Below the pieces are notes generated by a model. It made no database searches, was not told the origin of the DNA, and saw only the letters and a program-made list of their open reading frames with translations. A stretch of DNA of 64,000 nucleotides from Deefgea piscis (GTDB lineage Bacteria > Pseudomonadota > Gammaproteobacteria > Burkholderiales > Chitinibacteraceae), in the NCBI RefSeq assembly GCF_019665785.1, contig NZ_CP081149.1, positions 248,001 through 312,000 on the forward strand, given 5' to 3'. Below, piece by piece: positions 8,865 to 18,632 of this stretch. Position 1 is the first letter of the stretch. Each line of letters opens with the position of its first letter. The position numbers were made by a program, and so were the translations under genes.

Positions 8865-11162
8865 CTAACGAGCGCGTGGTTTCTTTGCCAGCGTTGCACC
8901 GGGTTTACCCGATTGCGGGCGATTAGCCGTCGCCGCTGCTTTGGGTTTTCCTGCCGCAGCACCGTGGGGTATTGCTCGCTGACCATTGCTTGCCGTGCTG
9001 CGTGCGCCATTACTTCTATTGGGTATCTTACCAACCGAACCCGGGCCTCCGCCGCCACGCGCATTGCCCTTCGGCACCGGTCGTGCTTGCAGCGCGCGCT
9101 CTTCCGGCGACTCCATTGGAATGAGATGCTTCGGGCTATTGCCAATCAAATCAGCCCGCCCCATCTCGCGCAGTGTATCGCGCAGTAGTGGCCAGTTTTT
9201 TGGATCGTGATAACGCAAGAAAGCTTTATGCGCTTTACGGCGTTTTTCATCACGAATCACATCGACTTTTTCCGAGCTGCGATGGATTTTTTTCAATGGA
9301 TTGCGCTTGGTATGCCACATCGTCGTAGCCATCGCCATCGGCGTTGGCGTAAACGCTTGCACTTGATCAGGGCGAAAATCGTTTTTCTTCAGCCACAGCG
9401 CCAAGTTCAGCATGTCTTCATCCGACGTTCCCGGATGCGCGGCGATAAAGTAAGGAATTAAATACTGCCGCTTGCCGGCTTCTGCACTAAATTTTTCAAA
9501 CATCGCTTTGAATTTTTCAAAAGTACCGATGCCCGGTTTCATCATTTTTGACAACGGGCCTTCTTCGGTATGCTCCGGCGCGATTTTCAAATAGCCCGAC
9601 ACATGATGCGTGACCAATTCTTTTACATATTCTGGCGATGTGACCGCTAAGTCGTAGCGCAAACCCGAGCCAATGGTGATTTTTTTCACGCCCGGAATCT
9701 TACGTGCCTTGCGATACAGTTGAATCAAACTACTGTGATCGGTGTTTAAATTCTCGCAAATGCCGGGATAAACACAGCTTAAACGGCGACAGGATTTTTC
9801 GATTTTGGGGTCTTTACACGCCAAGCGATACATATTGGCGGTTGGTCCACCCAAATCAGAAATATGCCCAGTAAAGCCAGCGGTTTTATCGCGGATTTCT
9901 TCGATTTCGCGCAATACCGAGCCCTCACTGCGGCTTTGAATAATGCGCCCTTCGTGTTCGGTAATTGAACAGAACGTACAGCCGCCAAAACAGCCGCGCA
10001 TAATATTGATCGAAAAACGGATCATATCCCACGCGGGAATCACTTGCTGGCCGTAACTTGGATGCGGATTGCGCGCAAAATATTGATCAAAAGCGTAATC
10101 CATTTCGGCGGTTTCTAGCGGAATCGGCGGTGGATTCATCCACACATCCCGTTCGCCATGCTGCTGCACCAAAGCGCGGGCGTTGCCGGGATTGGATTCC
10201 AAATGCAGCGTGCGGCTAGCATGCGCGTAGCTGACCGGATCATAAGTCACCGTTTCAAACGACGGAATCCGAATCACCGTGCGGCCGCGCACTTCGCGGC
10301 GCGCGGCAAGGCGCGCTTCGCGAGAAACCATTTGAATAACTTGGGTGTTTGCGGCAGAAGACTCAGCAGTATTGCCCGCTGCACTTTGCTGTTTCTCGTC
10401 TTCCATCGCATACGGGTTAGGATGGGCTTCAACTTTGCCAGGTATATCGACAATCGACGAATCAAGCTCAACCCAGCCAGCAGGCCGCCAACCATGCGGG
10501 GCCAAAAATGCTGTACCGCGCACATCGCGGATTTCGCTCATTTTTTCGCCAGCAGCGACGCGCTGCGTCACTTCAACCAAGGCGCGTTCGGCGTTACCAA
10601 ATAGCAGCAGATCGGCTTTGGAATAAATCAGCGCCGACTGGCGGATTTTATCGCTCCAATAATCGTATTGCGCGATGCGGCGCAAACTGGCTTCGATACC
10701 GCCCGCCATAATTTGCACACCCGGATACGCTTCGCGGCAACGTTGGCAATATACATTCAGCGCGCGATCAGGTCGTTTACCCGCCATGCCGCCTGCGGTG
10801 TACGCGTCGTCCGAACGCGGTTTTTTATCTGCCGTATAGCGGTTAATCATCGAATCCATATTGCCTGACGTGACGCCGAAATACAGCCGCGGCTTGCCAA
10901 GCTGTTTAAATTCGTCGGCAGAGGTCCAGTCGGGCTGGCTGATAATCCCAACGCGAAAACCCTGCGCCTCGAGCAAACGCCCCAATAGCGCCATACCAAA
11001 ACTTGGATGATCGATATAGGCATCGCCAGTGACCAAAATAATGTCGCACTCATCCCAGCCCAGCGCATCCATTTCCTTGCGGCTCATCGGCAAAAAAGGC
11101 GCAGGTTGACGCGGCGTTACGCCTGCGGGCAAATCATAAATCGGGGAATGAGAGGTATTCAT
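8865..11162 (-). CDS. ygiQ: YgiQ-family radical SAM protein
   Basis: 765 residues from the ATG at 11162 (a TTG 15 bases upstream is less likely). An N-terminal part resembling a B12-binding fold precedes the radical-SAM domain, whose cluster motif is [18 protein letters not shown]. Further family stretches are [44 protein letters not shown] and [16 protein letters not shown]. The C-terminal ~70 residues are a basic Gly/Lys/Ala-rich tail. The UPF0313/YgiQ family has no firmly assigned reaction that I know of. It is monocistronic here, with 20 or more bases to convergent neighbours. Confidence 0.88.
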   Translation of the reverse strand: MNTSHSPIYDLPAGVTPRQPAPFLPMSRKEMDALGWDECDIILVTGDAYIDHPSFGMALLGRLLEAQGFRVGIISQPDWTSADEFKQLGKPRLYFGVTSGNMDSMINRYTADKKPRSDDAYTAGGMAGKRPDRALNVYCQRCREAYPGVQIMAGGIEASLRRIAQYDYWSDKIRQSALIYSKADLLLFGNAERALVEVTQRVAAGEKMSEIRDVRGTAFLAPHGWRPAGWVELDSSIVDIPGKVEAHPNPYAMEDEKQQSAAGNTAESSAANTQVIQMVSREARLAARREVRGRTVIRIPSFETVTYDPVSYAHASRTLHLESNPGNARALVQQHGERDVWMNPPPIPLETAEMDYAFDQYFARNPHPSYGQQVIPAWDMIRFSINIMRGCFGGCTFCSITEHEGRIIQSRSEGSVLREIEEIRDKTAGFTGHISDLGGPTANMYRLACKDPKIEKSCRRLSCVYPGICENLNTDHSSLIQLYRKARKIPGVKKITIGSGLRYDLAVTSPEYVKELVTHHVSGYLKIAPEHTEEGPLSKMMKPGIGTFEKFKAMFEKFSAEAGKRQYLIPYFIAAHPGTSDEDMLNLALWLKKNDFRPDQVQAFTPTPMAMATTMWHTKRNPLKKIHRSSEKVDVIRDEKRRKAHKAFLRYHDPKNWPLLRDTLREMGRADLIGNSPKHLIPMESPEERALQARPVPKGNARGGGGPGSVGKIPNRSNGARSTASNGQRAIPHGAAAGKPKAAATANRPQSGKPGATLAKKPRAR

Positions 11163-11522
11163 GCTGATCACAAACAAGGCTAATCGCGCATTGTCGCAGA
11201 TTTTTGCTGGAATGCAGAGCTAAACCGCGAGTTATTTATCTATCCCGATGTTGAAAAACCTTAATGTTTTTAAGGATTTAAGTCTGATTTAAGCTCGCAT
11301 TTGATTCTTAAGTAGCACTGCAAACCGCATGCTCATTTCCAAACTGAACGCCGCCGTCAGTCGGATGGCAATTCACGCATGGATTTTGTTGTCGCCTAAG
11401 ATCTACGTCAGCAAAAATAAGTACTATATTCAGAAACACAATGTAATATCTCCATATTTACTGACATTTTAGTATATGAATATTTGCGTTTATTTCATCA
11501 CGTTTGATCTGGAGTCAATACA
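11163..11522. other. Divergent intergenic region between ygiQ and carbonic anhydrase gene
   Basis: AT-rich, especially 11400-11500. A small hairpin (CCTTAA/TTAAGG) lies near 11250-11268. The plus-strand gene has GGAG just before its ATG. No operator or riboswitch was recognised; promoters for both genes must lie here. Confidence 0.5.
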
Positions 11523-12254
11523 ATGAAAGCAAAATCCTTATTACTTCCTCTTGTTCTATCATCGGCATTGGCTGTTTCAGCGGCTTGGGCGGGCGATGAT
11601 CATGGCGGTGAAGTTAAACCAGAGCCGTATGCCGTTGGCAAAACCCTGACTAAAGCAGTGCAAGCCAGCATTACGCCAGAGCAAGCCATTACCATTCTCA
11701 AAAATGGCAATGCTCGCTTTAGTAGCGGCAAAGCCCTTGCCCCCGATTATAAAAAACAAGTAACACAAACTGCGCTGGGGCAATACCCACTGGCCAGCGT
11801 CGTGGCCTGTATTGATTCGCGCTCGGCGCCTGAGTTGGTGTTTAATCAAGGGATTGGTGATTTATTTACCACTCGTGTTGCAGGCAATACGGTCAACGAA
11901 GATATGCTAGGTAGTCTTGAATATGCCGCCAAAGTGGCAGGATCACGCGCGATTGTCGTACTGGGCCACACCAGCTGCGGCGCCATTAAAGGCGCGTGCG
12001 ACAACGTAAAAATGGGCAATCTAACCGGTTTACTCGATAAACTCATGCCGGCGGTCAATGCCACGCAAACCAGTGGCGAGCGCAATTCACATAATCATGA
12101 ATTCGTGCAAGATGTGGCCGAATTGAATGTGCAGCAAACGGTGGAAAAAATCCGCCAAATGAGCCCAATTCTGAAAGAAATGGAAGAACAAGGCAAAATT
12201 AAAATTGTTGGCGCAATGTACAACACCAGCAATGGCCAAGTGACTTGGTATTGA
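11523..12254 (+). CDS. Periplasmic beta-class carbonic anhydrase
   Basis: 243 residues with a Sec signal peptide (cleavage predicted after AWA, residue 23). Zinc and catalytic residues of the beta class are present: C96 with the D98-R100 dyad (CIDSRSAPE), and H149 with C152 (GHTSCGA). It catalyses hydration of CO2 to bicarbonate, here outside the cytoplasm, a location also known for some other proteobacterial beta enzymes. It may support pH homeostasis or CO2 recapture; this is inference. It has a strong GGAG ribosome site and its own terminator at 12271-12305. Confidence 0.9.
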   Translation: MKAKSLLLPLVLSSALAVSAAWAGDDHGGEVKPEPYAVGKTLTKAVQASITPEQAITILKNGNARFSSGKALAPDYKKQVTQTALGQYPLASVVACIDSRSAPELVFNQGIGDLFTTRVAGNTVNEDMLGSLEYAAKVAGSRAIVVLGHTSCGAIKGACDNVKMGNLTGLLDKLMPAVNATQTSGERNSHNHEFVQDVAELNVQQTVEKIRQMSPILKEMEEQGKIKIVGAMYNTSNGQVTWY

Positions 12255-12270
12255 GCTGCAGCCATTAACC

Positions 12271-12305
12271 AAAAAGCCCTAGCGGTATATACGCTAGGGC
12301 TTTTT
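12271..12305. terminator. Bidirectional intrinsic terminator
   Basis: Perfect 14-bp arms AAAAAGCCCTAGCG/CGCTAGGGCTTTTT with a 7-nt loop, between two convergent genes. It serves the carbonic anhydrase gene on the plus strand and the O-methyltransferase gene on the minus strand. Confidence 0.95.
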
Positions 12306-12337
12306 GATGTCTTCCTTTTTGCTATTGAGCTGCAAAC

Positions 12338-13012
12338 TCAACGTTTAAATAGCAATGTCATCCCGTCGCCTGCTGGCAACATGGCATGCTCAACGCGTGG
12401 ATCATCCCGCAACTGCCGATTAAAATCATGCAAGATTTGCACGCTGGCTGGATGATGCGGCTTAGGGTTGGCAACACGGCCACCAAGAAACATATTGTCC
12501 AAAATAATCAAGCCGCCCGGACGTACCAATTCCAAAGCAAAATCATAATACGTTGGATAAAACGGTTTATCGGCGTCAATCAACATGCAATCAAAGCTGC
12601 CTGAATGGCCTTCAGCGACCAAGGTTTCTAAAGAAAACACCGCAGCTTGCAATTTAAGGGTGATTTGCTCTTCAACACCGGCTTTTTTCCACCACTCTTG
12701 GGCAATTTTAGTAAACTCTTCAACCAAATCGCAGGCGATCACGCGCCCTTCTGGCCCCATTGCCAGCGCCGCAGCGATTGAGCTATAGCCAGTAAAAGTG
12801 CCAACTTCGAGGTATTTTTTCGCGCGAATTAGGCGCAATAGAAAAATCAGTAAGGCACCTTGTTCCGGCGCAAACTGCATTTTTGCCACCCGATGTTGGG
12901 CGGTAAAATCACGCAGTTCACCTAAAATGGCCGGTTCGCGCAAGGCGGTATCGAGGAAATAATTGCGCATTTCATCGTTTAAAGACAGCGTTTCGCGAGA
13001 CATAATACTCAT
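12338..13012 (-). CDS. Class I O-methyltransferase (caffeoyl-CoA/catechol type)
   Basis: 224 residues with YLEVGTFTGYSSIAAALAM (SAM motif I), FDCMLIDADK (motif with catalytic/metal Asp) and GGLIILDNMFLGGRV, the order seen in cation-dependent O-methyltransferases of the caffeoyl-CoA family. By family it methylates a catechol-type hydroxyl of a small molecule with SAM; the natural substrate in bacteria is unclear. The ATG at 13012 and another at 13003 are both possible, neither with a good ribosome site. It shares the terminator at 12271-12305 and is probably monocistronic. Confidence 0.85.
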   Translation of the reverse strand: MSIMSRETLSLNDEMRNYFLDTALREPAILGELRDFTAQHRVAKMQFAPEQGALLIFLLRLIRAKKYLEVGTFTGYSSIAAALAMGPEGRVIACDLVEEFTKIAQEWWKKAGVEEQITLKLQAAVFSLETLVAEGHSGSFDCMLIDADKPFYPTYYDFALELVRPGGLIILDNMFLGGRVANPKPHHPASVQILHDFNRQLRDDPRVEHAMLPAGDGMTLLFKR

Positions 13013-13130
13013 TCACTACAGCAAAAAAACGATTATACCGCGTGAACGATCCGCTTTACCCACGGCATTATTATGGATTTGGCGTAAAGAGCGCCTCTTG
13101 GTAGGTGTAATCAGCGCCAGCAACAAACCG

Positions 13131-14201
13131 CTAGCATTTCAAACGCGCCTGAATTCGAATCAGCTCTAGCGTCGACTCAATCGATTGTAAACGTTGACTA
13201 GCATGCCGGCTTAATCGTAGACCTGGCCTTTGCTCGGGTGGATTATTGCGAATTAATTCATGCAGCCGTTTATGAAACTGCAAGGCTTTTGCATAATCGC
13301 CCTGCTCCACATACAGCATGGATAAAACCTCGTAGGCTTCAATACTCAGCAAAATTTGCTGATGTTGCTCACTTAATGCACAAACGGTTTCTAGGCATTC
13401 AACGGCGTGTTCGTACTCGGTCAATTTAATAAATGTTCGCGCCAGCGCCAATAAAACATGGCTTTCACCCCATGAATTATGCTGCTTATGGTGAATTTTA
13501 TAGGCCCGGCTTAAAAACTCTTGCGCCTTGGCATACTCGCCATGTTCAAAACAAATCATACCTTGATAAAAATCGGCTTCGCCCAACCAAGAAGGTCGAT
13601 TTAAACCGGCATCAAATGCAGCTCTAGCCTTAGTGAGTGCCGTAAGCGCGGTTGCAAAATCTTGTAATCGATAAGCATCGGCAGCAATATTCAAGCCAAT
13701 TTCAGTATCGAGCTGCACTAGATTGAGCGAGCTCGCAATCATTTGTGCCATGTTATGGCAATGTAAAGCGCGGGTATATTCACCGAGACCAAAGAAGAAC
13801 TTACCTACACCAATATACGCCTGCGCTGCGGCATGAATGTCGTGCCGCTCTCCTGCGATTTCTAGTGATTTAAGCCAAGCATCCAAAGCGCGATAATACG
13901 CCAGACTGTCGTAATAAATTTGCCCGAGTCGCAAATAAGCTGCAGCCAAATTTGGCAGCAGTTGTTCGCGCTTTAAGTAGCGAATTAGTTCATTTTGCTG
14001 CGTAATCGCTTGGGTTTTATTCGGTAATCGTTGTAAAACGCGCACCTTGGTTTGCAGTGCGATGGCAATTGCTTCAGGTAATTGCTGCGCTTGCATCGCA
14101 TCGAGCATCGCATCAGCCTGCACCAAAGCCGCGGCACAATCTTGATTGGCCAAGGTCGCAATGGCATTGCCGCGCGCCTCTAATTGGCTTAAATCAAGCA
14201 T
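13131..14201 (-). CDS. TPR-repeat protein, paralogue of the adjacent cyclase's sensor
   Basis: 356 residues built almost entirely of helical tetratricopeptide-like repeats (for example AAAYLRLGQIYYDSLAYYRAL, QAYIGVGKFFFGLGEYTRAL, YEVLSMLYVEQGDYAKALQFH). An open frame extends to 14435, but the ATG at 14201 overlaps the cyclase stop by 8 bases and starts a sensible protein. Its repeats and the final helix (RLQSIESTLELI) align with those of the TPR-GGDEF protein (RLQNVEMKLKLL), stopping where the GGDEF domain would begin, so it looks like a tandem paralogue without an output domain. TPR folds bind proteins or peptides. A role in tuning the cyclase is inference. Confidence 0.8.
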   Translation of the reverse strand: MLDLSQLEARGNAIATLANQDCAAALVQADAMLDAMQAQQLPEAIAIALQTKVRVLQRLPNKTQAITQQNELIRYLKREQLLPNLAAAYLRLGQIYYDSLAYYRALDAWLKSLEIAGERHDIHAAAQAYIGVGKFFFGLGEYTRALHCHNMAQMIASSLNLVQLDTEIGLNIAADAYRLQDFATALTALTKARAAFDAGLNRPSWLGEADFYQGMICFEHGEYAKAQEFLSRAYKIHHKQHNSWGESHVLLALARTFIKLTEYEHAVECLETVCALSEQHQQILLSIEAYEVLSMLYVEQGDYAKALQFHKRLHELIRNNPPEQRPGLRLSRHASQRLQSIESTLELIRIQARLKC

Positions 14202-15840
14202 GATCGACCTCGGCAAAACGCACACAATTTCGCCCACCATGTTTGGCCGCATATAAGGCCTTGTCGGCACGCGCCAATAATTGTTCTGCGCTTTCGCCGT
14301 ATTGCCATACGGCACAGCCCAAACTAATCGATACACACAAGCCGGTTTGCAAATCGGCCCAATTAAATTGTTCGATCTTTTGGCGCATTCTTTCGGCGAT
14401 ATGGCTGGCGATAGCGATATCAATATGATGCACAATCAACACAAACTCTTCACCGCCATACCGCGCCAGCATATCGTTATCACGGCTTAATTTAGATAGC
14501 ACATCACACGCTGTACGTAATACAACGTCGCCAATATGATGGGAAAAGTGATCATTAATTTGCTTAAAGTGATCAAAATCGATCATGATCGCCAGTAAAT
14601 TCCCCTGACTTTCTTGGGTTAACCGCAGTAATTCTGGCAAGCGCTCATCCAAAGCGCGGCGGTTATACACGCCGGTGAGTCCGTCGTGATAAACGGCACT
14701 TTCTAGCTCTCGTAAGCGATCAACTTCTTGATGACGTTGCTGCTTCAGCTGGTTCACTTCCAGCTCCGAGCTGAGTAGTTTCAATTTCATTTCGACATTT
14801 TGCAGCCGACGCTTATCGTTGGCGCGAAATTGGCTGTATTCTTTTTGCCGTTGCAATTTCATGAAATGATCGTGATAAGCAATGTGATGCATCATCGCTC
14901 GCACAGCGTCGCCTTGCGCTTCATAAATCAGATAGAGTTGATAATGAATTTGCTGCAATAGATATAAATCTTGAAATTCATCCACCAAAGCCAACGCTTG
15001 TTGCAAGTAGCTTAACGCCGCTTGCGGCTGATCAAGCCGAAAGCTTAACTTGCCCAACCCCAATAAATTGACTGTTTGTCCCCAAACAAAACCGGCTTCG
15101 GCATTGATTTGGCACGCCATCTGTAGGCAATCGAGCGCCAAGCTCGATTCACCTTGCTCGACATGAATTAAACCGAGGTAATTAAAAATCTCAGCTTGCC
15201 AATCGCGCCGCAATGGCAAAATTAAAAACGTTTTGGCTTGTTGCAATACGTCATATGCAAGCGAAAATTCTCGTAACGATAATAAGGTGGCACTCAGGTG
15301 TAGCCGTGTTTTACAGCGTAAATCTTGATCCGCCGATAAATCGGCCCATTCACTGGCTAAGGCTAAATAATGCAGCGCCTTACTGTGCTCGTTGTGCTGC
15401 ACATAGAGATTACCCATGCCAAGATAAGCTTCAGCGTACAGTGTTAGTGCATTGTCTAAGATGGCCGCTTGCAAAGCGTCAAGATTGGCTAAAAAAGCCG
15501 CATGCAATTGCCCTAGGCTTTGCAGCGCACACGCAATACCGATCAAACTTTCTGCGGCCAAGCGATGTGCTGCGATGGCTTTAGCCTGTGTGAGTGCCTT
15601 ACGCAAAATGGGGAGTGCGGTTTCAGCGCCAGATAAAATGTAATGCGCTTGCCCAAGCAGTAAAGTGGCCTGGGCAAGCGCCGCCGCATCATGTTGCTGC
15701 TGCGCAATCCGCAGCGCTTGCTCGGCTAACAGCAGCGTTTGCTGGCAATCACTGCGATATTGCTGCCGCGCAGCCATCAATAAAGTGTCAAGTTCAGAAA
15801 CCTGATTGCTCGAACAATTGCTAGATTGGATTTTAGCCAA
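14194..15840 (-). CDS. TPR-GGDEF diguanylate cyclase
   Basis: 548 residues: N-terminal TPR-like repeats (to about 330), a coiled-coil linker (about 340-385), then a GGDEF domain with YHDGLTGVYNRRALDERL, DFDHFKQINDHFSHHIGD and the intact active loop RYGGEEF. An RDND inhibitory I-site precedes it by five residues. It should therefore make c-di-GMP from two GTP and be product-inhibited. There are no membrane helices, so it is a cytoplasmic cyclase likely driven by protein contacts through the TPRs. It is the first gene of a two-gene unit whose second gene overlaps it by 8 bases (translational coupling). Confidence 0.9.
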   Translation of the reverse strand: MAKIQSSNCSSNQVSELDTLLMAARQQYRSDCQQTLLLAEQALRIAQQQHDAAALAQATLLLGQAHYILSGAETALPILRKALTQAKAIAAHRLAAESLIGIACALQSLGQLHAAFLANLDALQAAILDNALTLYAEAYLGMGNLYVQHNEHSKALHYLALASEWADLSADQDLRCKTRLHLSATLLSLREFSLAYDVLQQAKTFLILPLRRDWQAEIFNYLGLIHVEQGESSLALDCLQMACQINAEAGFVWGQTVNLLGLGKLSFRLDQPQAALSYLQQALALVDEFQDLYLLQQIHYQLYLIYEAQGDAVRAMMHHIAYHDHFMKLQRQKEYSQFRANDKRRLQNVEMKLKLLSSELEVNQLKQQRHQEVDRLRELESAVYHDGLTGVYNRRALDERLPELLRLTQESQGNLLAIMIDFDHFKQINDHFSHHIGDVVLRTACDVLSKLSRDNDMLARYGGEEFVLIVHHIDIAIASHIAERMRQKIEQFNWADLQTGLCVSISLGCAVWQYGESAEQLLARADKALYAAKHGGRNCVRFAEVDHA

Positions 15841-15905
15841 TTAATACACCACCAAGGTATCAGCTTTTAAGTTTTGATATACATTACCCACAAGCAGATA
15901 CCCTG

Positions 15906-17633
15906 CTATTTATTAAGCTCTTGTAAAAGTTCGCGTAAACGATCGCTATCTTCAGCCGCCAGCATTTGCGCCACAATCGGCGTAATAAAAGCCATTTCTG
16001 CCGATAAAATCAGCTGCTTCACTTTAAGCAATTGAATCGGTAGCATCGAGAACCGTCGCAAACCTAAGCCCAGCAATAAACGGCTTAAACTTGGGTCGCC
16101 GGCCATTTCGCCACACATCGACACTGGCTTACCCAAGCGATTGGCAGTACTGATCACGTGATACAGCAGCTGCAGCACCCCGGGATTGAGTGGATCGTAC
16201 AAATGGCTGACTGCATCATCATTGCGATCTACTGCCAAGGAGTATTGAATCAAGTCATTGGTACCGATGGAAACAAAATCCAAATGATTTAAAAAAGTAG
16301 CCACGGCCATCGCCGCAGCAGGGACTTCAATCATGCCGCCGAGCTCGATGCCTTCATCAAATAAAATCTGATGACGGCGCAAATCGGCTTTGACCTCATC
16401 TAAATGCCCCCGCGTTTGCTTCACTTCATTAATCGTCGATAGCATCGGCAACAGCAGTTTCACCTTGCCAAAAGCCGAGGCGCGTAATAACGCGCGCAAT
16501 TGCGTGCGAAACATTTGCGGTTCGGCCATGCATAAGCGAATTCCGGTCAAACCCAAAGCTGGGTTGGGGGCTTCGCTTTCAGATTGCCACGAAGGGATTT
16601 TATCTTTACCCAAATCGACAGTACGAATAATGACTGGCTTGCCTTGCATTGACTCAGCAACCGCCTTATACGCAATAAATTGCTCTTCTTCGCTGGGTAA
16701 ATCGTCTTCTTTTAAAAACAAAAACTCAGAGCGAAATAAGCCAATACCAAAAGCGTTATTTTCTAGCGCCAGCTCACAATCTTCGGGTAATTCAATATTG
16801 GCGTACAACTCAACTGGCGTACCATCGCGTGTAATCGCTTGACTGGTTCGGATGTCTTGCAGCGCGTTTTGTTTCAGCAGCCAATCGTTTTGCCGCAAAC
16901 GATATTCGGCCAAAATCAGCTCGTCTGGATCAATAATAACGACGCCATTAATCCCGTCGACAATGATAAGCTCTTGCTCGCGAATCATTTCCCGCGCGTG
17001 GCGCAAAGCCAATACCGAAGGCAAATCAAGGCTGCGCGCTAAAATCGCCGTGTGTGAAGTCACCCCACCAACGTCAGTAATAAAGGCACGATAATTACTA
17101 TCTTTAAACAACACCATATCGGTGGGCGATAAGTCATGCGCGACTAAAATGCAGTCGTCGCCACCGCAATGCGGCGCATGAAAAATCGGCTCATGTCCGG
17201 CCAAGGTTTTAAAGATGCGCTCAGTCACTTGAATGACATCGGTGCGCCGTTCGCGCAGATATTCCTCTTCGATTTCATCAAACTGCGCCAACAACACATC
17301 CAGTTGTTGCTGCAAAGCCCACTCGGCATTGCAATGCTGGGTTTGAATTAAGTGAATCGGGTCTTTGGATAAGGTGTGGTCGTTGAGCAGCATGATATGC
17401 AGGCTTAAAAATGCCCCCAGTTCAGTGGGCGCATTTTCGGGGATGCTTCCCCATAGCATTTCAAGCTCTTTGCGAGTATTACGAATTGCGTCTTCAAAGC
17501 GCAGCACTTCACCGGCGATCGCTTCGGGCGGCAATTGGTAATGCACGATTTCAATATCGGCTTGCGATATTAAATGCGCGTGACCGATGGCAATACCGCC
17601 ACCAATGCCTAAACCATGCAAAGTAATACTCAT
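15906..17633 (-). CDS. ptsI: PTS enzyme I (PEP-protein phosphotransferase)
   Basis: 575 residues from the ATG at 17633, which has a strong GGAGGG ribosome site; an upstream in-frame ATG at 17678 adds 15 unlikely residues. The phosphorylated histidine lies in GGVTSHTAILARS (H194). The C-terminal PEP-binding barrel has RTVDLGKDK, GIGLFRSEFLF, GTNDLIQYSLAVDR and the catalytic cysteine in MCGEMAGDP. It transfers phosphate from PEP to HPr. It is the last gene of an EIIA(Man)-HPr-EI operon; with no EIIB/EIIC here, the chain probably serves regulation and not sugar uptake, as known in other betaproteobacteria. Confidence 0.95.
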   Translation of the reverse strand: MSITLHGLGIGGGIAIGHAHLISQADIEIVHYQLPPEAIAGEVLRFEDAIRNTRKELEMLWGSIPENAPTELGAFLSLHIMLLNDHTLSKDPIHLIQTQHCNAEWALQQQLDVLLAQFDEIEEEYLRERRTDVIQVTERIFKTLAGHEPIFHAPHCGGDDCILVAHDLSPTDMVLFKDSNYRAFITDVGGVTSHTAILARSLDLPSVLALRHAREMIREQELIIVDGINGVVIIDPDELILAEYRLRQNDWLLKQNALQDIRTSQAITRDGTPVELYANIELPEDCELALENNAFGIGLFRSEFLFLKEDDLPSEEEQFIAYKAVAESMQGKPVIIRTVDLGKDKIPSWQSESEAPNPALGLTGIRLCMAEPQMFRTQLRALLRASAFGKVKLLLPMLSTINEVKQTRGHLDEVKADLRRHQILFDEGIELGGMIEVPAAAMAVATFLNHLDFVSIGTNDLIQYSLAVDRNDDAVSHLYDPLNPGVLQLLYHVISTANRLGKPVSMCGEMAGDPSLSRLLLGLGLRRFSMLPIQLLKVKQLILSAEMAFITPIVAQMLAAEDSDRLRELLQELNK

Positions 17634-17773
17634 CCATTTCCCTCCAAGGCGAGCATTTCGCCCAATGCACTCATTCACATCGCTAGATCATGCCAAGTGA
17701 ACCAATTGTTTGCCTGCTGCGTGGCCTCGCATCAACACATCACCCATGCGGCCTGTCATGTTTGCGCGAGGAC

Positions 17774-18046
17774 TTACTCGCCTTCACCAAATTTATCCGC
17801 AATTAAGGCTAGCAATGCATCCATCGCTGCTGCCTCATCGGGGGCATTACTGGTTTCAATGGTTATTTTGCTACCCTTGCCTGCAGCCAACATCATTACA
17901 CCCATAATTGACTTGGCATTGACTCGGCGTTGATTACGAGTGATCCATACCTCGCATTGAAACTGGCTGGCTAATTGCGTTAACTTACTCGATGCTCGCG
18001 CATGCAATCCTAATTTATTAATGATTTCTACTTCTTGTTGCAACAT
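17774..18046 (-). CDS. ptsH: Phosphocarrier protein HPr
   Basis: 90 residues. The active histidine is H15 in LGLHARAS, phosphorylated by enzyme I; the regulatory serine S46 lies in NAKSIMGVMML and is the target of HPr kinase where that enzyme exists. Only two bases separate it from the upstream EIIA gene, whereas 140 bases separate it from ptsI. The usual betaproteobacterial partner genes hprK and rapZ are not in this window, so control by S46 phosphorylation is possible but not shown here. Confidence 0.95.
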   Translation of the reverse strand: MLQQEVEIINKLGLHARASSKLTQLASQFQCEVWITRNQRRVNAKSIMGVMMLAAGKGSKITIETSNAPDEAAAMDALLALIADKFGEGE

Positions 18047-18048
18047 TA

Positions 18049-18462
18049 TTAATCGCCTTTTTCATCTTGTGGCACCGTGGGTAGCATATACAACACCCCT
18101 TCTAAACCACCCGTAATGGCTTTGCTAACGGCAATATCTAGCGATTGATGCCCATAAGTTAATGCTCGAACCAGCATCGGCAAATTAACTCCAGCGACCG
18201 CTTCAACGTGGCCGGGAACAATTAAACGATTAGCGATATTTGAAGGTGTGCCACCATAAATATCCGTCAATAATAAGACGCCTGAACCATCGTCCAGCTG
18301 ATTGATCAATTCTTGCGCTCGTTTCATTAATTCATCGGGATCATCGGCTTTACTCACCGCCAATTGAGCCAATTGCGGCAAAGCACGCCCCATAATGTGC
18401 TGAGCACAAGCAATAAGCGCTTCACCCATGGTGTAATGAGTGACAATGATGATTCCTACCAT
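18049..18462 (-). CDS. PTS EIIA component, mannose family
   Basis: 137 residues. MVGIIIVTHYTMGEAL carries the phosphorylatable histidine (H9) of the mannose/fructose EIIA fold; LLLTDIYGGTPSNIA and GVNLPMLVRAL are further family signatures. It receives phosphate from HPr. It is the first gene of the operon, with AAGGA upstream of the ATG and a 170-base promoter-bearing gap before it. No EIIB, EIIC or EIID gene follows, so the phosphate acceptor is unknown and a regulatory role is inferred. Confidence 0.9.
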   Translation of the reverse strand: MVGIIIVTHYTMGEALIACAQHIMGRALPQLAQLAVSKADDPDELMKRAQELINQLDDGSGVLLLTDIYGGTPSNIANRLIVPGHVEAVAGVNLPMLVRALTYGHQSLDIAVSKAITGGLEGVLYMLPTVPQDEKGD

Positions 18463-18632
18463 GTGTGACGGGATCCTTTTACTGCTCGTGTTTAGAGCTT
18501 TGAAATCAATTTAGCTAAAGTTTGTTAACGCGTGGTTTACCCAAACCAAAACATTGACATACCCCAGATATAATATAGCTGTTTTAAAACTTACGACATG
18601 TTCATAGTACCTAATAACATCACTACAACAAT

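Noticed and set aside
18553..18570. Plus-strand TTGACA and TATAAT promoter
   Set aside because: The two boxes are only about nine bases apart, and no plus-strand gene follows.
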